Positions 36,763 to 46,655 of a stretch of DNA of 64,000 nucleotides are shown one piece after another. Below the pieces are notes generated by a model. The model was not told where the DNA came from. It searched no databases and saw nothing but the letters and a program-made list of their open reading frames with translations. Positions within the stretch are counted from its first letter, which is position 1; every line of letters begins with the position of its first letter. The position numbers and the translations under genes were made by a program. This DNA comes from Paracoccus sp. IB05. Its GTDB lineage: Bacteria; Pseudomonadota; Alphaproteobacteria; Rhodobacterales; Rhodobacteraceae. The DNA is taken from NCBI RefSeq assembly GCF_016405985.1, contig NZ_JAEFCF010000008.1, forward strand, positions 1 to 64,000, written 5' to 3'.

Positions 36763-37501
36763 TCTGTGCGCCTATCCGGTTGCCGACCGGGTGGCCGCGC
36801 TGAACGCGCGCTACAAACACCATTCGGCCCATGATGTGCTGGAACATGCTTTGCAGGATGATGACCTGGGCCGGGTGGCCCTGGTCTCGTCTTTCGGGGC
36901 GGAATCGGTGGTGCTTTTGCATCTGGTGTCGCTGCTGGCGCCGGAAACCCCGGTGCTGTTCGTCGATACGCGGATGCTCTTCAAGGAAACGCTGGACTAT
37001 CAGCGCGAGCTGGCCGAGCGTCTCGATCTTTGTGACATCCGCACCATCCGCGCCAATCCGCGCCGGCTTCACTTTGAAGACCCGGATAATACATTGCATC
37101 TCTACAGCACGGATGCCTGCTGCAATGTGCGCAAGGTCGAGCCGCTGGAACGCGCGCTGAAACCGTTTGAGGGCTGGATCACCGGGCGGAAACGCTTTCA
37201 GAACTCGGATCGCGGCACGCTGGATTTCTTTGAGAATGAGGGCGATTTCCGCATCAAGGTCAATCCGCTGGCGCATTGGGGGCGCGAGGATCTGGAAGAC
37301 TATATCACCAATAACAACCTGCCGCGCCATCCGCTGGTCGCGAAAGGCTATCCGTCGATCGGTTGCGCGCCCTGCACCAGCCCGGTGAAGCCCGGCGAAG
37401 ACCCGCGCGCCGGGCGCTGGCGGGGCCAGCAGAAAACCGAATGCGGCATCCATTTCGCGGGCGGCAAGCCCGTGCGCAATACCAGCGAGAGCGCCGCATG
37501 A
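36752..37501 (+). CDS. cysH: Adenylylsulfate (APS) reductase, iron-sulfur type
   Basis: The 249-residue enzyme reduces activated sulfate to sulfite with thioredoxin. It has the CC...CxxC pattern of APS-specific members that carry a [4Fe-4S] cluster: TDACCNVRK (near 120), GCAPC (near 205), and the catalytic ECGIH near the end. PAPS-specific enzymes lack the CC and CxxC pairs. The nucleotide-binding SSFGAESVVLLHL is at about 47-59. It overlaps cysI by 11 bases. The sulfate-activating genes cysD/cysN are not in the window. Confidence 0.92.
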   Translation: MPRDLCAYPVADRVAALNARYKHHSAHDVLEHALQDDDLGRVALVSSFGAESVVLLHLVSLLAPETPVLFVDTRMLFKETLDYQRELAERLDLCDIRTIRANPRRLHFEDPDNTLHLYSTDACCNVRKVEPLERALKPFEGWITGRKRFQNSDRGTLDFFENEGDFRIKVNPLAHWGREDLEDYITNNNLPRHPLVAKGYPSIGCAPCTSPVKPGEDPRAGRWRGQQKTECGIHFAGGKPVRNTSESAA

Positions 37502-37507
37502 GCGGCG

Positions 37508-37552
37508 CCGATTTCTGCACAGAAATCGGTCCGGTTCCTGTACAGGAACCGG
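37508..37552 (+). promoter_or_regulatory. Two abutting 22-nt palindromes between cysH and the DUF934 gene
   Basis: Two inverted repeats lie side by side with one base between. The first (37508-37529) has arms CCGATTTCTG and CAGAAATCGG around CA. The second (37531-37552) is a perfect 22-bp palindrome with arms CCGGTTCCTG and CAGGAACCGG around TA. In RNA each would fold into a tight 10-bp hairpin. Their place, just after cysH and 39 bases before the next gene, suggests mRNA processing or partial termination, or a protein-binding site. A 29-codon frame (37498-37587) also spans them. Confidence 0.6.
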
Positions 37553-37590
37553 GCTCCCCGCCCGACCGACAGCAAAAAGAGGACTGAGAC

Positions 37591-37995
37591 ATGAGCATTA
37601 TTGTCACCGATGCCGGTTTCACCCCGGCCCCCGCCCGCGAGATCCCGGCTTTGGCCGAGCTGACCGCGACCGACATCGCCGTCGATCTGTCGAATACCGA
37701 CAGTCCCGAGGCACTGATCCCGCATCTTGACCGGCTCACCCTGATCCGGGTCGCCTTCCCGGCCTTTTCGGATGGCCGCGCCTTTACCATCGCGCGCAGG
37801 CTCCGGATGCTCGGCTACAAAGGGCAGCTGCTTGCACTCGGGCCCGTTATCTCCGATCAATATGCCATGTGCCGCCGGGTCGGCTTTGACGGGGTCGAGA
37901 TCCCGGACGAGCTCGCTCAACGTCAGCCGGAAGAGCAATGGAAATTCCGCGCCAACTGGATGGCGCATGATTACCAGGGCCGCCTGCGCGCCTGA
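37591..37995 (+). CDS. DUF934 protein of the sulfite reduction operon
   Basis: The 134-residue protein belongs to DUF934, a family nearly always beside cysH/cysI in proteobacteria. Typical segments are ALIPHLDRLTLIRVAFPAFS, DGRAFTIARRLRMLGY and the C-terminal QYAMCRRVGFDGVEIPDEL. It is soluble, and its function is unknown; a helper role in sulfite reduction is likely from context. It has its own AGAGGA ribosome binding site after the paired hairpins. Confidence 0.88.
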   Translation: MSIIVTDAGFTPAPAREIPALAELTATDIAVDLSNTDSPEALIPHLDRLTLIRVAFPAFSDGRAFTIARRLRMLGYKGQLLALGPVISDQYAMCRRVGFDGVEIPDELAQRQPEEQWKFRANWMAHDYQGRLRA

Positions 37996-38100
37996 TCCAT
38001 TGGCTGCGCGAAAATATGCCGCAGCGAGGCCCGGTTCCCCCGGCCCCGCCCGTGCCTTAAATGAGACCGCGCCCGGATGGCGCCCGAGACGGAGCCCGAG

Positions 38101-38922
38101 ATGACCGAGACCGCCGCAACCACTGAGCGCCCGGCAAAACCGCATCTGCCCGATGCTCAGACCGTCACCTCGGTCAGACACTGGACCGACCGGCTGTTTT
38201 CCTTCCGCGTCGCGCGGCCGCAATCGCTGCGCTTCCGTTCGGGCGAGTTTGTGATGATCGGGCTGATGGGCGAAAATGGCAAACCGCTTTTGCGCGCCTA
38301 TTCCATCGCCTCGCCCGCCTGGGATGAGGAGCTGGAATTCTATTCGATCAAAGTGCCCGATGGCCCGCTGACCTCGAAACTGCAGCATGTGAAGCCGGGC
38401 GATCAGATCATCCTTCGCCCGAAACCCGTTGGCACCCTGGTCCATGACGCGCTGCTGCCGGGCAAGCGTCTCTGGTTTCTTGCCACCGGCACCGGTTTCG
38501 CGCCTTTTGCCTCGCTGCTGCGCGAGCCGGAGACCTGGGAGAAATATGACCAGGTCATCATGATGCATACCTGCCGCGAGAAGGCCGAGCTGGAGTATGG
38601 CCGCGCGCTGATCGAAGGGCTGAAGGAAGACCCGCTGATCGGCGAGCTGATCGGCGACAAGCTCCTTTATTATCCGACCACCACCCGCGAAGAGTCGCAA
38701 AATATGGGCCGGATCACCGATAACCTCGCCTCGGGCAAGGTCTTTGAGGATCTCGGCCTGCCGAAGATCAACCCGGAAGAAGACCGCGCCATGGTCTGTG
38801 GCTCGCTCGCGTTCAACGTCGATGTGAAGGCGACACTGGAAAGCTTCGGACTTGAGGAAGGCGCCAATTCCGACCCGAAGCAATTCGTGGTCGAGAAGGC
38901 TTTTGTGGGCGACGGCATCTGA
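38101..38922 (+). CDS. fpr: Ferredoxin--NADP+ reductase
   Basis: The 273-residue FAD enzyme passes electrons between NADPH and ferredoxin or flavodoxin. FAD-binding RAYSIASPAWDEELEFYSI is at about 64-82, the NADP-binding GTGFAPFASLLREPE near 124-138, and the C-terminus ends EKAFVGDGI, the form that stacks on FAD in bacterial subclass I enzymes. The start is the ATG at 38101 with GGAG upstream. As the last gene of the sulfite operon it probably feeds CysI, and a terminator follows. Confidence 0.93.
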   Translation: MTETAATTERPAKPHLPDAQTVTSVRHWTDRLFSFRVARPQSLRFRSGEFVMIGLMGENGKPLLRAYSIASPAWDEELEFYSIKVPDGPLTSKLQHVKPGDQIILRPKPVGTLVHDALLPGKRLWFLATGTGFAPFASLLREPETWEKYDQVIMMHTCREKAELEYGRALIEGLKEDPLIGELIGDKLLYYPTTTREESQNMGRITDNLASGKVFEDLGLPKINPEEDRAMVCGSLAFNVDVKATLESFGLEEGANSDPKQFVVEKAFVGDGI

Positions 38923-38945
38923 CACCTCTGACAAGCGAAGACGCA

Positions 38946-38974
38946 AAGGCCGCAGGGGTGCCCCCCTGCGGCCT
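38946..38974 (+). terminator. Terminator of the sulfite reduction operon
   Basis: AGGCCGCAGGGG pairs with CCCCTGCGGCCT around a short loop, about 25 bases after the fpr stop. The following tract (TCTGCATC) is only weakly T-rich. Confidence 0.65.
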
Positions 38975-39022
38975 TCTGCATCTGGTCTCTGTCGCCGCTC
39001 TGAGCACAGGCCGGCCAATTAA

Positions 39023-39058
39023 AAAAACGGCTGCAGGATCCTCCCCGCAGCCGTTTTC
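39023..39058 (-). terminator. Terminator of the Ala-rich protein gene
   Basis: AAAACGGCTGC pairs with GCAGCCGTTTT around the loop. On the minus strand the hairpin is followed by a long T run. It lies 41 bases after the minus-strand stop at 39099. Confidence 0.8.
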
Positions 39059-39098
39059 TTGTCTCACGCCTCCGGCCTGAACCGGAAGGGCGCTGCGA

Positions 39099-39776
39099 TC
39101 ACAGGCCGAGTGCGGTCCGCACCTGAGCCAGCACGCTTGCCACCAGAGCCGGGTTCGCTTTCGCGCTTTCGACTGCGGTTTTCAGAATGCCCTTGCTCGC
39201 CGCGTCCAGCGAGGACGCGTCGATCAGTGCATTGACCTTATCCGCATCGAAATTGGCCGGATCGAGTGCGGCATTCGCATCCGATGCCGGCGCGGCGGTG
39301 CCTTCGGGTGCGGCGGCGCCTTCGACGGCGGTTTCGGTTGTGGTGGTGGCGGATTCGACCGCTTCCGAAACAGCTTCACCGGCCGAGGTGGCAGCATTGC
39401 CAGCGGCCTCTGCGGCATTGCCAACCGCGGTGGCGGCACCATCAACGGCCTCGCCCGCAGCAGTTGCGGCCGATTCCGCCGCGCCGGCGACAGCCGCACC
39501 GGCTTCGCCTGCCGCTTCGGTTGCCGCATTGCCGAGATCGGTCGCCGCTTCTTCGGTTGCAGCAGCAGTGGCAGCCGCGGCAGCAGCCGCCTCTTCTTCT
39601 GCTTTCTTCGCAGCTTCCTCAGCGAGCTTTGCATCTTCTGCGGCCTTGGCCGCAGCATCGGCTTTCACCTTCTCTGCCGCTGCGGCTTGTTCCTGGGCCG
39701 GCTTATAGCTGAACTGGTAGTAGCCACCCGCCGCCAGCAGGACGACGATGGCGCCGATGATTACGCTTCTGTTCAT
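39099..39776 (-). CDS. Membrane-anchored Ala-rich coiled-coil protein
   Basis: The 225-residue protein has one N-terminal membrane anchor (SVIIGAIVVLLAAGGYYQF). A TolA-like Lys/Glu/Ala helix follows (residues 28-70), then a long Ala-rich stretch with repeated E-AA/G-N-AA units (70-170). The C-terminus is small and ordered-looking (FDADKVNALIDASSLDAASK). The bulk should lie in the periplasm. I know no specific family; similar proteins are common in Rhodobacteraceae. Composition alone makes similarity searches unreliable. Confidence 0.75.
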   Translation of the reverse strand: MNRSVIIGAIVVLLAAGGYYQFSYKPAQEQAAAAEKVKADAAAKAAEDAKLAEEAAKKAEEEAAAAAAATAAATEEAATDLGNAATEAAGEAGAAVAGAAESAATAAGEAVDGAATAVGNAAEAAGNAATSAGEAVSEAVESATTTTETAVEGAAAPEGTAAPASDANAALDPANFDADKVNALIDASSLDAASKGILKTAVESAKANPALVASVLAQVRTALGL

Positions 39777-40100
39777 GATGAATCTCCCATTGCCGGAAAA
39801 CAGCCCGGATTGCCCGGATATGGCAGGATCTGCCCGAATTGAAAAGTCTCAGCCCCGAACGCCAGTCAAAAAGGGAAGAATCCCGCTCAGCCCTGCGATC
39901 AGCGAATTTGCGCCCAACCGCCCGATCACCACCACCGCTCCGGACTCCCGCAGCGTCTCGGAGCCCACAAAGCCGCAATCGTGGCAGTTCTTTCTCAGGA
40001 CAGCCCGCCGCCCCTGAATTCCCTGCTCCCGGGCGCTTGAAAGCCAACGCCTTCGGGAGTAAGTTCGCGACCGGTTTTCACCTCAGAAGGAAATACTACC
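39777..40100. other. Divergent promoter and infC leader region
   Basis: About 320 bases between the Ala-rich gene (minus) and infC (plus). No small gene recognised. The end (CAGAAGGAAATACTACC) is the infC ribosome binding site. Confidence 0.4.
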
Positions 40101-40640
40101 ATAGGACGCAGACCCCATAACGCCCCGCCGCAACGTGAGACCGGCCCGCGCGTAAACGATCGTATCCGCGCGCCCGAAATCCGTCTGATCGGCGCAGATG
40201 GCGAAAATGTCGGTGTTGTCACTCCGGCGCGCGCCATGGCGCTGGCGGAAGAGGCCGGGCTCGACCTGGTCGAGATCTCGCCGAATGCCGTGCCGCCGGT
40301 CTGTAAGATCATGGATTTCGGCAAGTTCAAATACGAGACGCAAAAGCGCGAAGCCGAAGCCCGCAAGAAACAGAAGATCATCGAGATCAAGGAAATCAAG
40401 TTCCGTCCTGGTACGGATGAGCATGATTACCAGGTCAAGATGCGCTCGGTGCTGAAATTCCTTGAAGAAGGCGACAAGGTAAAGGTCACCCTGCGCTTCC
40501 GGGGCCGCGAAATGGCGCATCAGCAGCTTGGGCTGGAGCTTCTGAACCGCGTCTCAGCGGATGTCGGCGATGCCGGCAAAGTCGAGAGCATGCCAAAGCT
40601 TGAAGGCCGCCAGATGGTGATGATGATCGGGCCGAGATAA
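40101..40640 (+). CDS. infC: Translation initiation factor IF-3, starting at ATA
   Basis: IF-3 keeps ribosomal subunits apart and checks start-codon pairing. The full protein is 179 residues: the N-domain (about 1-80, [20 protein letters not shown]), the Lys-rich linker helix ([20 protein letters not shown]) and the C-domain ending [12 protein letters not shown]. The conserved N-terminus ([17 protein letters not shown]) is coded upstream of the first ATG of the frame (40236). The only fitting start is ATA at 40101, with AAGGA about 9 bases before it; no ATG, GTG or TTG in frame is near. IF-3 genes often use a rare start (AUU in E. coli) for self-repression. rpmI and rplT do not follow. Confidence 0.9.
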   Translation: MGRRPHNAPPQRETGPRVNDRIRAPEIRLIGADGENVGVVTPARAMALAEEAGLDLVEISPNAVPPVCKIMDFGKFKYETQKREAEARKKQKIIEIKEIKFRPGTDEHDYQVKMRSVLKFLEEGDKVKVTLRFRGREMAHQQLGLELLNRVSADVGDAGKVESMPKLEGRQMVMMIGPR

Positions 40641-40664
40641 CCGGTGATCGACGTCCTGATATGT

Positions 40665-40689
40665 AAAAGCCCCGCTTTGGCGGGGTTTT
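40665..40689 (+). terminator. Terminator of infC
   Basis: AAAAGCCCCGC pairs with GCGGGGTTTT around a TTTG loop, about 25 bases after the infC stop. Confidence 0.9.
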
Positions 40690-40727
40690 GCATATCTGAG
40701 AGGCAGATCCCCGGGCTCACCGCGCAA

Positions 40728-40825
40728 GGGGGCGCTGCCCCCGTCCCGTACCGGGACTCCCCCGGAGTATTTGTATCAAGAGGAATGCGGTATTTCCTCT
40801 TGACCTAAATACTCCCGCCGGAGGC
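40728..40825 (+). repeat. Composite hairpin repeat, copy 2
   Basis: It has three modules in order: a GGGGGC/GCCCCC hairpin (40728-40742), a GTCCCG/CGGGAC hairpin (40743-40757), and a long imperfect stem (arms about 40765-40785 and 40794-40814, with TCAAGAGGAA as in copy 1). It closes with CGCCGGAGGC. It sits between infC and valS, past the infC terminator. Confidence 0.8.
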
Positions 40826-40932
40826 TGCCGCAGTCAGCCAGAGATGGCCCGATCAGGTGTTAAGCGGTGCCCTGCCCCTTTCCCTTGCGCTTTGCATTGG
40901 CTAAATCCCCTTGCAGCAAAAGGGGACGCGCG

Positions 40933-43900
40933 ATGGCAATGGAAAAGACCTTCAACGCTCAGGAAGCCGAGGCCCGGATCATGGATCTGTGGATCGACCA
41001 GAAGGTCGGCCGCGCCGGAGCCAATGCCAAACCCGGAAAGCCCGCCTTTTCCGTCGTCATCCCGCCGCCAAATGTCACCGGCAGCCTGCATATGGGTCAT
41101 GCCTTCAACAATACCTTGCAGGACGTGCTCGTGCGCTGGCACCGGATGCGCGGCTTTGACACGCTCTGGCAGCCCGGCACCGACCATGCCGGCATCGCAA
41201 CCCAGATGGTGGTGGAGCGGGAACTGGCCAGGACCAACCGCCGGCGCTCGGATTTTTCGCGCCCGGAGTTTCTGGGTCTGGTCTGGGAGCAGAAGAAGAA
41301 GTCGCGCGGCAATATCATTGGCCAGCTGATGCGCCTTGGTGCCACCTGCGACTGGGACCGCGAGGCCTTTACCATGTCCGGCGCGCCCGGGGCGCCCGAG
41401 GGCGAGGAGGGCAATTTTCATGATGCCGTGATCAAGGTCTTTGTCGATCTTTACAACAAGGGCCTGATCTATCGCGGCAAGCGGCTGGTGAACTGGGATC
41501 CCCATTTCGAAACCGCGATCTCTGATCTCGAAGTCGAGCAGACCGAAGTCGACGGCCATATGTGGCATTTCAAATATCCGCTCGCCGGCGGCGAGACCTA
41601 TCTTTACGAGGAGAAGGACGAAGACGGGAACGTCACCTTCTCGGAAACCCGCGACTATATCTCGATTGCGACCACCCGGCCCGAGACCATGCTCGGCGAT
41701 GGCGCGGTGGCGGTACATCCCTCGGACAGCCGCTATGCCCCCATCGTCGGCAAGCTGTGCGAGATCCCGGTCGGTCCGCGCGCGCAGCGCCGCCTGGTGC
41801 CGATCATCACCGATATGTACCCGGATCCCACATTTGGCTCGGGCGCGGTGAAAATCACCGGCGCGCATGATTTCAACGATTACGGCGTCGCGCAGCGCAA
41901 CGGCATCCCGCTTTACCGGCTGATGGATACCCGCGCGCGGATGCGCGAGGACGGGTTGCCTTACGCCGAAAGCTGCGCGAATGCCAAAGCGATCCTCGAT
42001 GGCGCGAGCTATACCGAGGCCGATGTCGACCGCATCAACCTGGTGCCCGACCATCTGCGCGGGCTCGACCGCTATGAGGCGCGCAGGCTGGTGGTGGCCG
42101 AGATCAATGACGAAGGCCTCGCCGTCACAAAGCTGGTGAAGTCGATCGACAAAGAGACCAATGCCGAACATCTGGAACGGGTGCCGGTGGTCGAGAATAA
42201 AAAGATCATGCAGCCCTTCGGCGACCGCTCGAAAGTGGTGATCGAGCCGATGCTGACAGATCAGTGGTTCGTCGAGACCTCGAAAATCGTCGGCCCGGCG
42301 CTGGATGCTGTCAGGAATGGCGAGACCACGATCCTGCCCGAGCGCGATGCGAAAGTATATTTCCACTGGCTGGAAAATATCGAACCCTGGTGCATCTCGC
42401 GTCAGCTCTGGTGGGGGCATCAGATCCCGGTCTGGTATGGTCTCGACCTGCGCCCCGCGGGGTTCAGAGACGATCAGGGCGACAATGCGCTGGATGAGGT
42501 GGAACTGTTTCGCTTCCTCTTTGACGGCGGGTTCAATGCCCAGGATCCGGTCTATTTCTGCGCGCCCTCGATTGAAGAGGTGACGGGCCAGTTCCAGGAC
42601 GCGCTGGCGCCGCTGCCGATGCCCTTGAACCATGCCCGCATCATCGAGGTCGAAAACCGCGAGGCTGCCGAGGCTGCTTTGTCGGCGGCGCTGGCGGAAT
42701 ACAACCTGAGCCAGGACCCGACAAAGCTGGTCTATCCGGTCTGGCGCGATGCCGATGTGCTGGACACCTGGTTCTCCTCGGGGCTCTGGCCGATCGGGAC
42801 GCTGGGCTGGCCCGAGCAGACGCCGGAACTCGCGCGCTATTTCCCGACGAGCGTCCTGGTCACCGGCTTTGACATCATCTTCTTCTGGGTCGCCCGGATG
42901 ATGATGATGCAGCTGGCCGTGGTCGATCAGGTGCCGTTCAAAACCGTTTATGTTCATGCCCTTGTCCGCGATGAGAAGGGCAAGAAGATGTCGAAATCTC
43001 TGGGCAATGTGCTGGATCCGCTGGATCTGATCGCCGATTACGGCGCGGATGCCGTGCGGTTCACACTGGCTGCCATGGCAGCGATGGGGCGTGACCTGAA
43101 GCTCTCGAAAGACCGGATCGCGGGCTATCGCAATTTCGGGACCAAGCTCTGGAATGCCTGCCGTTTCGCCGAGATGAACGGCGTCTGGGAGGGGCATGCG
43201 ACGAAGGCAGAGCCGCCGGAGGCGACCGCCACCGCGAATAAATGGATCATCGGCGAGACCGCGAAAGCGCTGGCCGAAGTTGATCTGGCGCTGGCCGAGT
43301 TCCGCTTTGATCAGGCGGCGGACGCGCTTTACAAATTCGTCTGGGGCAAGGTCTGCGACTGGTATGTCGAATTCGCAAAACCGCTGTTTGACGGTGACGC
43401 CGCCGCAGAGACCCGCGCGACCATGGCCTGGGTGCTTGACCAGTGCATGATCCTCTTGCATCCGTTCACGCCTTTCATCACCGAAGAGCTTTGGGCAACC
43501 ACCGGCACGCGCGAAAAGCTGCTCGTTCATACCGACTGGCCGGAATATGGCCCGGCGCTGATCGACCAGGCGGCGGATGCCGAGATGTCGTTTGTCACCG
43601 GGCTGATCGACGAGATCCGTTCGGCGCGCGCGCAATGCCATGTGCCGGCGGGGCTGAAGATCGACATCGTCGCGACCGACCTCGCGGGTGCTGCGCGCGA
43701 AGCCTGGAGCCGCAATGAGGCGCTGATCCGCCGCATGGCGCGGATCGAGGGCTTCAGCGAGGGATCTGCTCCGAAAGGCTCGATCCTGGTGGCTGCGGGC
43801 GGCGCCGGTTTCGCGATCCCGCTGGAAGGGCTGATCGACATTGCCGAAGAAAAGGCGCGGCTGACGAAGACGCTGGAGAAGCTCGGGAAAGAGATCGGCG

Positions 43901-44046
43901 GGCTGAAGGGCCGGCTCGACAACCCGAAATTCGCAGCCTCGGCGCCGGAAGAGGTGGTGGACGAGGCCCGCGCCAATCTGGAAGCGCGCGAGGACGAGCG
44001 CGCCAAGGTCGAGACCGCCTTGAAACGGCTCTCCGAACTGGCCTGA
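40933..44046 (+). CDS. valS: Valyl-tRNA synthetase
   Basis: This class I synthetase charges tRNA-Val and hydrolyses mischarged threonine. The 1037-residue protein starts at the ATG at 40933 after AAAGGGG. The HIGH motif appears as HMGH near residue 55 ([17 protein letters not shown]) and KMSKS near 684 ([13 protein letters not shown]). The editing domain lies between them ([15 protein letters not shown]), the anticodon-binding helices at about 750-900, and the C-terminal coiled-coil arm at about 975-1037. It is a little longer than E. coli ValS (951). A 935-codon antisense frame inside it is a shadow. Confidence 0.96.
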   Translation: MAMEKTFNAQEAEARIMDLWIDQKVGRAGANAKPGKPAFSVVIPPPNVTGSLHMGHAFNNTLQDVLVRWHRMRGFDTLWQPGTDHAGIATQMVVERELARTNRRRSDFSRPEFLGLVWEQKKKSRGNIIGQLMRLGATCDWDREAFTMSGAPGAPEGEEGNFHDAVIKVFVDLYNKGLIYRGKRLVNWDPHFETAISDLEVEQTEVDGHMWHFKYPLAGGETYLYEEKDEDGNVTFSETRDYISIATTRPETMLGDGAVAVHPSDSRYAPIVGKLCEIPVGPRAQRRLVPIITDMYPDPTFGSGAVKITGAHDFNDYGVAQRNGIPLYRLMDTRARMREDGLPYAESCANAKAILDGASYTEADVDRINLVPDHLRGLDRYEARRLVVAEINDEGLAVTKLVKSIDKETNAEHLERVPVVENKKIMQPFGDRSKVVIEPMLTDQWFVETSKIVGPALDAVRNGETTILPERDAKVYFHWLENIEPWCISRQLWWGHQIPVWYGLDLRPAGFRDDQGDNALDEVELFRFLFDGGFNAQDPVYFCAPSIEEVTGQFQDALAPLPMPLNHARIIEVENREAAEAALSAALAEYNLSQDPTKLVYPVWRDADVLDTWFSSGLWPIGTLGWPEQTPELARYFPTSVLVTGFDIIFFWVARMMMMQLAVVDQVPFKTVYVHALVRDEKGKKMSKSLGNVLDPLDLIADYGADAVRFTLAAMAAMGRDLKLSKDRIAGYRNFGTKLWNACRFAEMNGVWEGHATKAEPPEATATANKWIIGETAKALAEVDLALAEFRFDQAADALYKFVWGKVCDWYVEFAKPLFDGDAAAETRATMAWVLDQCMILLHPFTPFITEELWATTGTREKLLVHTDWPEYGPALIDQAADAEMSFVTGLIDEIRSARAQCHVPAGLKIDIVATDLAGAAREAWSRNEALIRRMARIEGFSEGSAPKGSILVAAGGAGFAIPLEGLIDIAEEKARLTKTLEKLGKEIGGLKGRLDNPKFAASAPEEVVDEARANLEAREDERAKVETALKRLSELA

Positions 44047-44063
44047 CCTCAGCTATTTCAGCA

Positions 44064-44094
44064 AAGCGCGCGCCTGAAAACAGGCGCGCGCTTT
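44064..44094 (+). terminator. Terminator of valS
   Basis: AAGCGCGCGCCTG pairs perfectly with CAGGCGCGCGCTT around AAAA, 18 bases after the stop. Confidence 0.85.
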
Positions 44095-44245
44095 AGGTTT
44101 AGCACAAGCCGCCGGTGCCGCGCAGGTCAATATGATGGTTGAAAGAGCGGAACAGTCGCGCCTCAGGCAAAGCGGGGAAATTTGTCTTTCCTGCAGCACC
44201 CCATGCGCCGGTCCGCCCGCAGGCATATCCCGACAGCGCCGCCCC

Positions 44246-46471
44246 TTAGGGCGATGCGCCTTGCCGGAACAAGCGGTCAAGCCGATCCATAGCTTCCACG
44301 CCGTGAGAACTGGTTTTCTCCGACCCCGAGGACCAGATCCTGTCACGGGCAGAGAATGTGGCCTCGATCTGCGCGCCCTGCCTCCGCAGCGCAATCGCAC
44401 CGGTCCGGGACAGCAGATGCTGGTCGATCAGCGGGCAATTGGGCGGTGGGTGTTCCGCCCGCGCGTTGAGGATCACGAGGTCAAAGCCGGCACAGGCCGC
44501 CGCGAGCTGTGAAAGCCCGGCCTTACCGCTTATCGCGACGCCCTTTCGCCCAGAAAACTCAAAGGTTTTCGCGTCACGGGTGCCAGTGAATCCCGGGCGC
44601 AGTGCGGCGGTTTTTTGCGACGCGAGATCACCATCGCTTTCCAGCCAGTTGCTTGCCGAAAAGCCGCCCCCCGTGGCCGTTGACAGCGCCCTGCCCTCGG
44701 GCCCCATCACCCCCACCAGCCGCCCGTCAGCGGAGATCAACAACTCAGGCCGGTCCGCCAGCGGCCAGAGCATGATGCCCAAAGCGATCAGCCCTACCCC
44801 GGCAAGCCGCGCCCTTCCCGGCCAGGCGATCAGCCAGAGCCCCCCCCAGCTGATCACCGGCAGCGCCAGCCAATGCGGCGCCGGGATCGCGGTCACTGAT
44901 CCGTCCAGCCCCGCAACCCAGGCGGCAACCCAGAGGATCCATTCAGAGGCCTTGCCCATGACCCAGAGCGGCAGAGCCTCCAGCCCGACCGGCGCCAGCA
45001 GGAAGGCCAGAACCCCCATCGGCATGATGGCGATCCCCATGGCCGGCGCGGTCAGGATATTGGCCATGAGCCCGTAATCGGCAAACCGGTTGAAATGCGC
45101 CGCCGCATAGGGCGCGGTGGCGAAACCGCCGATCACCGAGCTCATGACCACTGTGATCAGCACAAGCTGCCAGCGCGCCAGGCGGCCCCGTTGCAGCCAG
45201 CGATCCATCGCCTGAAACCCGGCAATCAGCGAGATGGTCGCGGCCATCGACATCTGGAAACCGGGCGCGAGCAGGCTTTCGGGTTTCAGCGCCAGAAGTA
45301 CCGCGCCGGCAATCGCGGCACTGCGGATCGTCATGGCCCTGCGGTTCATCAAAATCGCCAGCAGCATCACCAGCGTCATGACAAAGGCACGTTCGGTTGC
45401 GACATTGGCGCCGGAGAGCTGCAGATAGAACCAGGCGACAAAGATCGAGACCAGGGCCGCGAGCTTCTTCGCGTTCACCCGCAGCGCGAGCCAGGGGAAA
45501 CAGGCGATCCCCCCCCGCAACAGCGCGAAAACAAAGGCCGTCAGGCAAACGAGGTTCATCCCCGAAATCGCAAGGATATGCGCGAGTGAGGAATCGCGCA
45601 GATCCTCGACCGTCTTCTGGCTGATGCCCGAGCGGTCGCCGGTCATCGCGCCCGCGGCAAAGGCCCCCGCCTCGCCCGGAATATGGGCGCGGATGCCACT
45701 GGAAAACCAGGCGCGGAGCCGGCCGATCCATTCCTCTCCGTCGCGTGGCGGCTCCAGCAGCAGGACCGGGGTCTGGCTGTAGCCAACCGCGCCGAGCCCC
45801 TGAAAAAACGCCATGCGGCGGAAGTCAAAGCCGCCGGGCTCTGCCGCATCCTGAGGGGCCGAAAGATGCCCGGTCAGGATCACCGTTTCGCCGGCGGCGG
45901 GGCTATGGCCATAGTCGTTTCCGTGCAGCGCAACCCTTACGCGATGCGGCACCCGCGCGGGATCGGTGCGCTCCAGCACAACCTGGTCCAGCGTGATCCT
46001 GACCGCATCCGAGGCGGAAGTGTCGATCTCGACCACCCGCCCCTCGACCGGGCCGTAATAGCCGAAATCAAGCATCGGGGCGGCGATCATATGCGCGCGC
46101 AGCCCCGCCGCCAGCAGGCCCAGAGACAGCGCCAGCACGGCGCCTCCGATGCTGCGAAAGGGAAAAGGCGCAAGCTGGGCCGCGACTGCCGCCAGTACCG
46201 CCAGGGCGACAAGCGCGCCATAGACCAGCGCTCCCGGCTCGGTTTCCAGAGCGAACCACAGCCCGATACCGCTGCCAAAAAGGATCACCGCCAGCGGCAG
46301 AAGATGCCCGCGCGCGTCCTCCAGCGCGATCAGCGGCCCGATCAGCGCCCGGATCGGCCCCCGGCAGAACCTGGCGAGGTGACGCCAGAGCTGACGTGAC
46401 AATGCAGCCGGATGATCCGCCCCGCCGGGCACCGCCTCGCCTGCGCCTGTGGCGGCAATGCTGTCAGCCAC
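44246..46471 (-). CDS. comEC: ComEC/Rec2-family DNA uptake channel
   Basis: ComEC carries single-stranded DNA across the inner membrane during natural transformation. The 741-residue protein has N-terminal helices, a periplasmic OB-like (DUF4131) region (about 125-225), and the competence domain with SLAHILAISGMNLVCLTAFVF (the conserved H-x-LAISG motif, near 305) and many helices to about 600. The remaining C-terminus (about 620-741) is a much reduced hydrolase-like part without the metallo-beta-lactamase HxHxDH motif, the usual short form in alphaproteobacteria. I start at a GTG at 46471 (GGGGGAAGGG upstream); the frame extends to a TTG at 46510. It is divergent from gltX. Confidence 0.88.
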   Translation of the reverse strand: MADSIAATGAGEAVPGGADHPAALSRQLWRHLARFCRGPIRALIGPLIALEDARGHLLPLAVILFGSGIGLWFALETEPGALVYGALVALAVLAAVAAQLAPFPFRSIGGAVLALSLGLLAAGLRAHMIAAPMLDFGYYGPVEGRVVEIDTSASDAVRITLDQVVLERTDPARVPHRVRVALHGNDYGHSPAAGETVILTGHLSAPQDAAEPGGFDFRRMAFFQGLGAVGYSQTPVLLLEPPRDGEEWIGRLRAWFSSGIRAHIPGEAGAFAAGAMTGDRSGISQKTVEDLRDSSLAHILAISGMNLVCLTAFVFALLRGGIACFPWLALRVNAKKLAALVSIFVAWFYLQLSGANVATERAFVMTLVMLLAILMNRRAMTIRSAAIAGAVLLALKPESLLAPGFQMSMAATISLIAGFQAMDRWLQRGRLARWQLVLITVVMSSVIGGFATAPYAAAHFNRFADYGLMANILTAPAMGIAIMPMGVLAFLLAPVGLEALPLWVMGKASEWILWVAAWVAGLDGSVTAIPAPHWLALPVISWGGLWLIAWPGRARLAGVGLIALGIMLWPLADRPELLISADGRLVGVMGPEGRALSTATGGGFSASNWLESDGDLASQKTAALRPGFTGTRDAKTFEFSGRKGVAISGKAGLSQLAAACAGFDLVILNARAEHPPPNCPLIDQHLLSRTGAIALRRQGAQIEATFSARDRIWSSGSEKTSSHGVEAMDRLDRLFRQGASP

Positions 46472-46655
46472 CTTGCCCTTCCCCCTCGACCGCGCATAAA
46501 TGCAGCGCAACTGCGTCTGTCTTTGCCGCAGTCACCGATCTTCCTCCGGGAAAGCAGTCAACCGCTCCCCGACCCGCCAGAAATGCCCGCCATATAACAG
46601 CCAGCCATCGCGGCGATCATCCTCCGCTATGGTTTCCGAAAGGTTAACACCCGCC

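Noticed and set aside
37498-37587. A 29-codon frame between cysH and the DUF934 gene
   Set aside because: It overlaps cysH by ATGA, but its sequence is explained by the two palindromes it spans. No sign of protein constraint.
40834-43641. A 935-codon minus-strand frame
   Set aside because: It lies wholly antisense to valS, whose motifs are clear. The Arg/His/Ile/Ala-rich product has no ribosome binding site or domain and is a codon-bias shadow.
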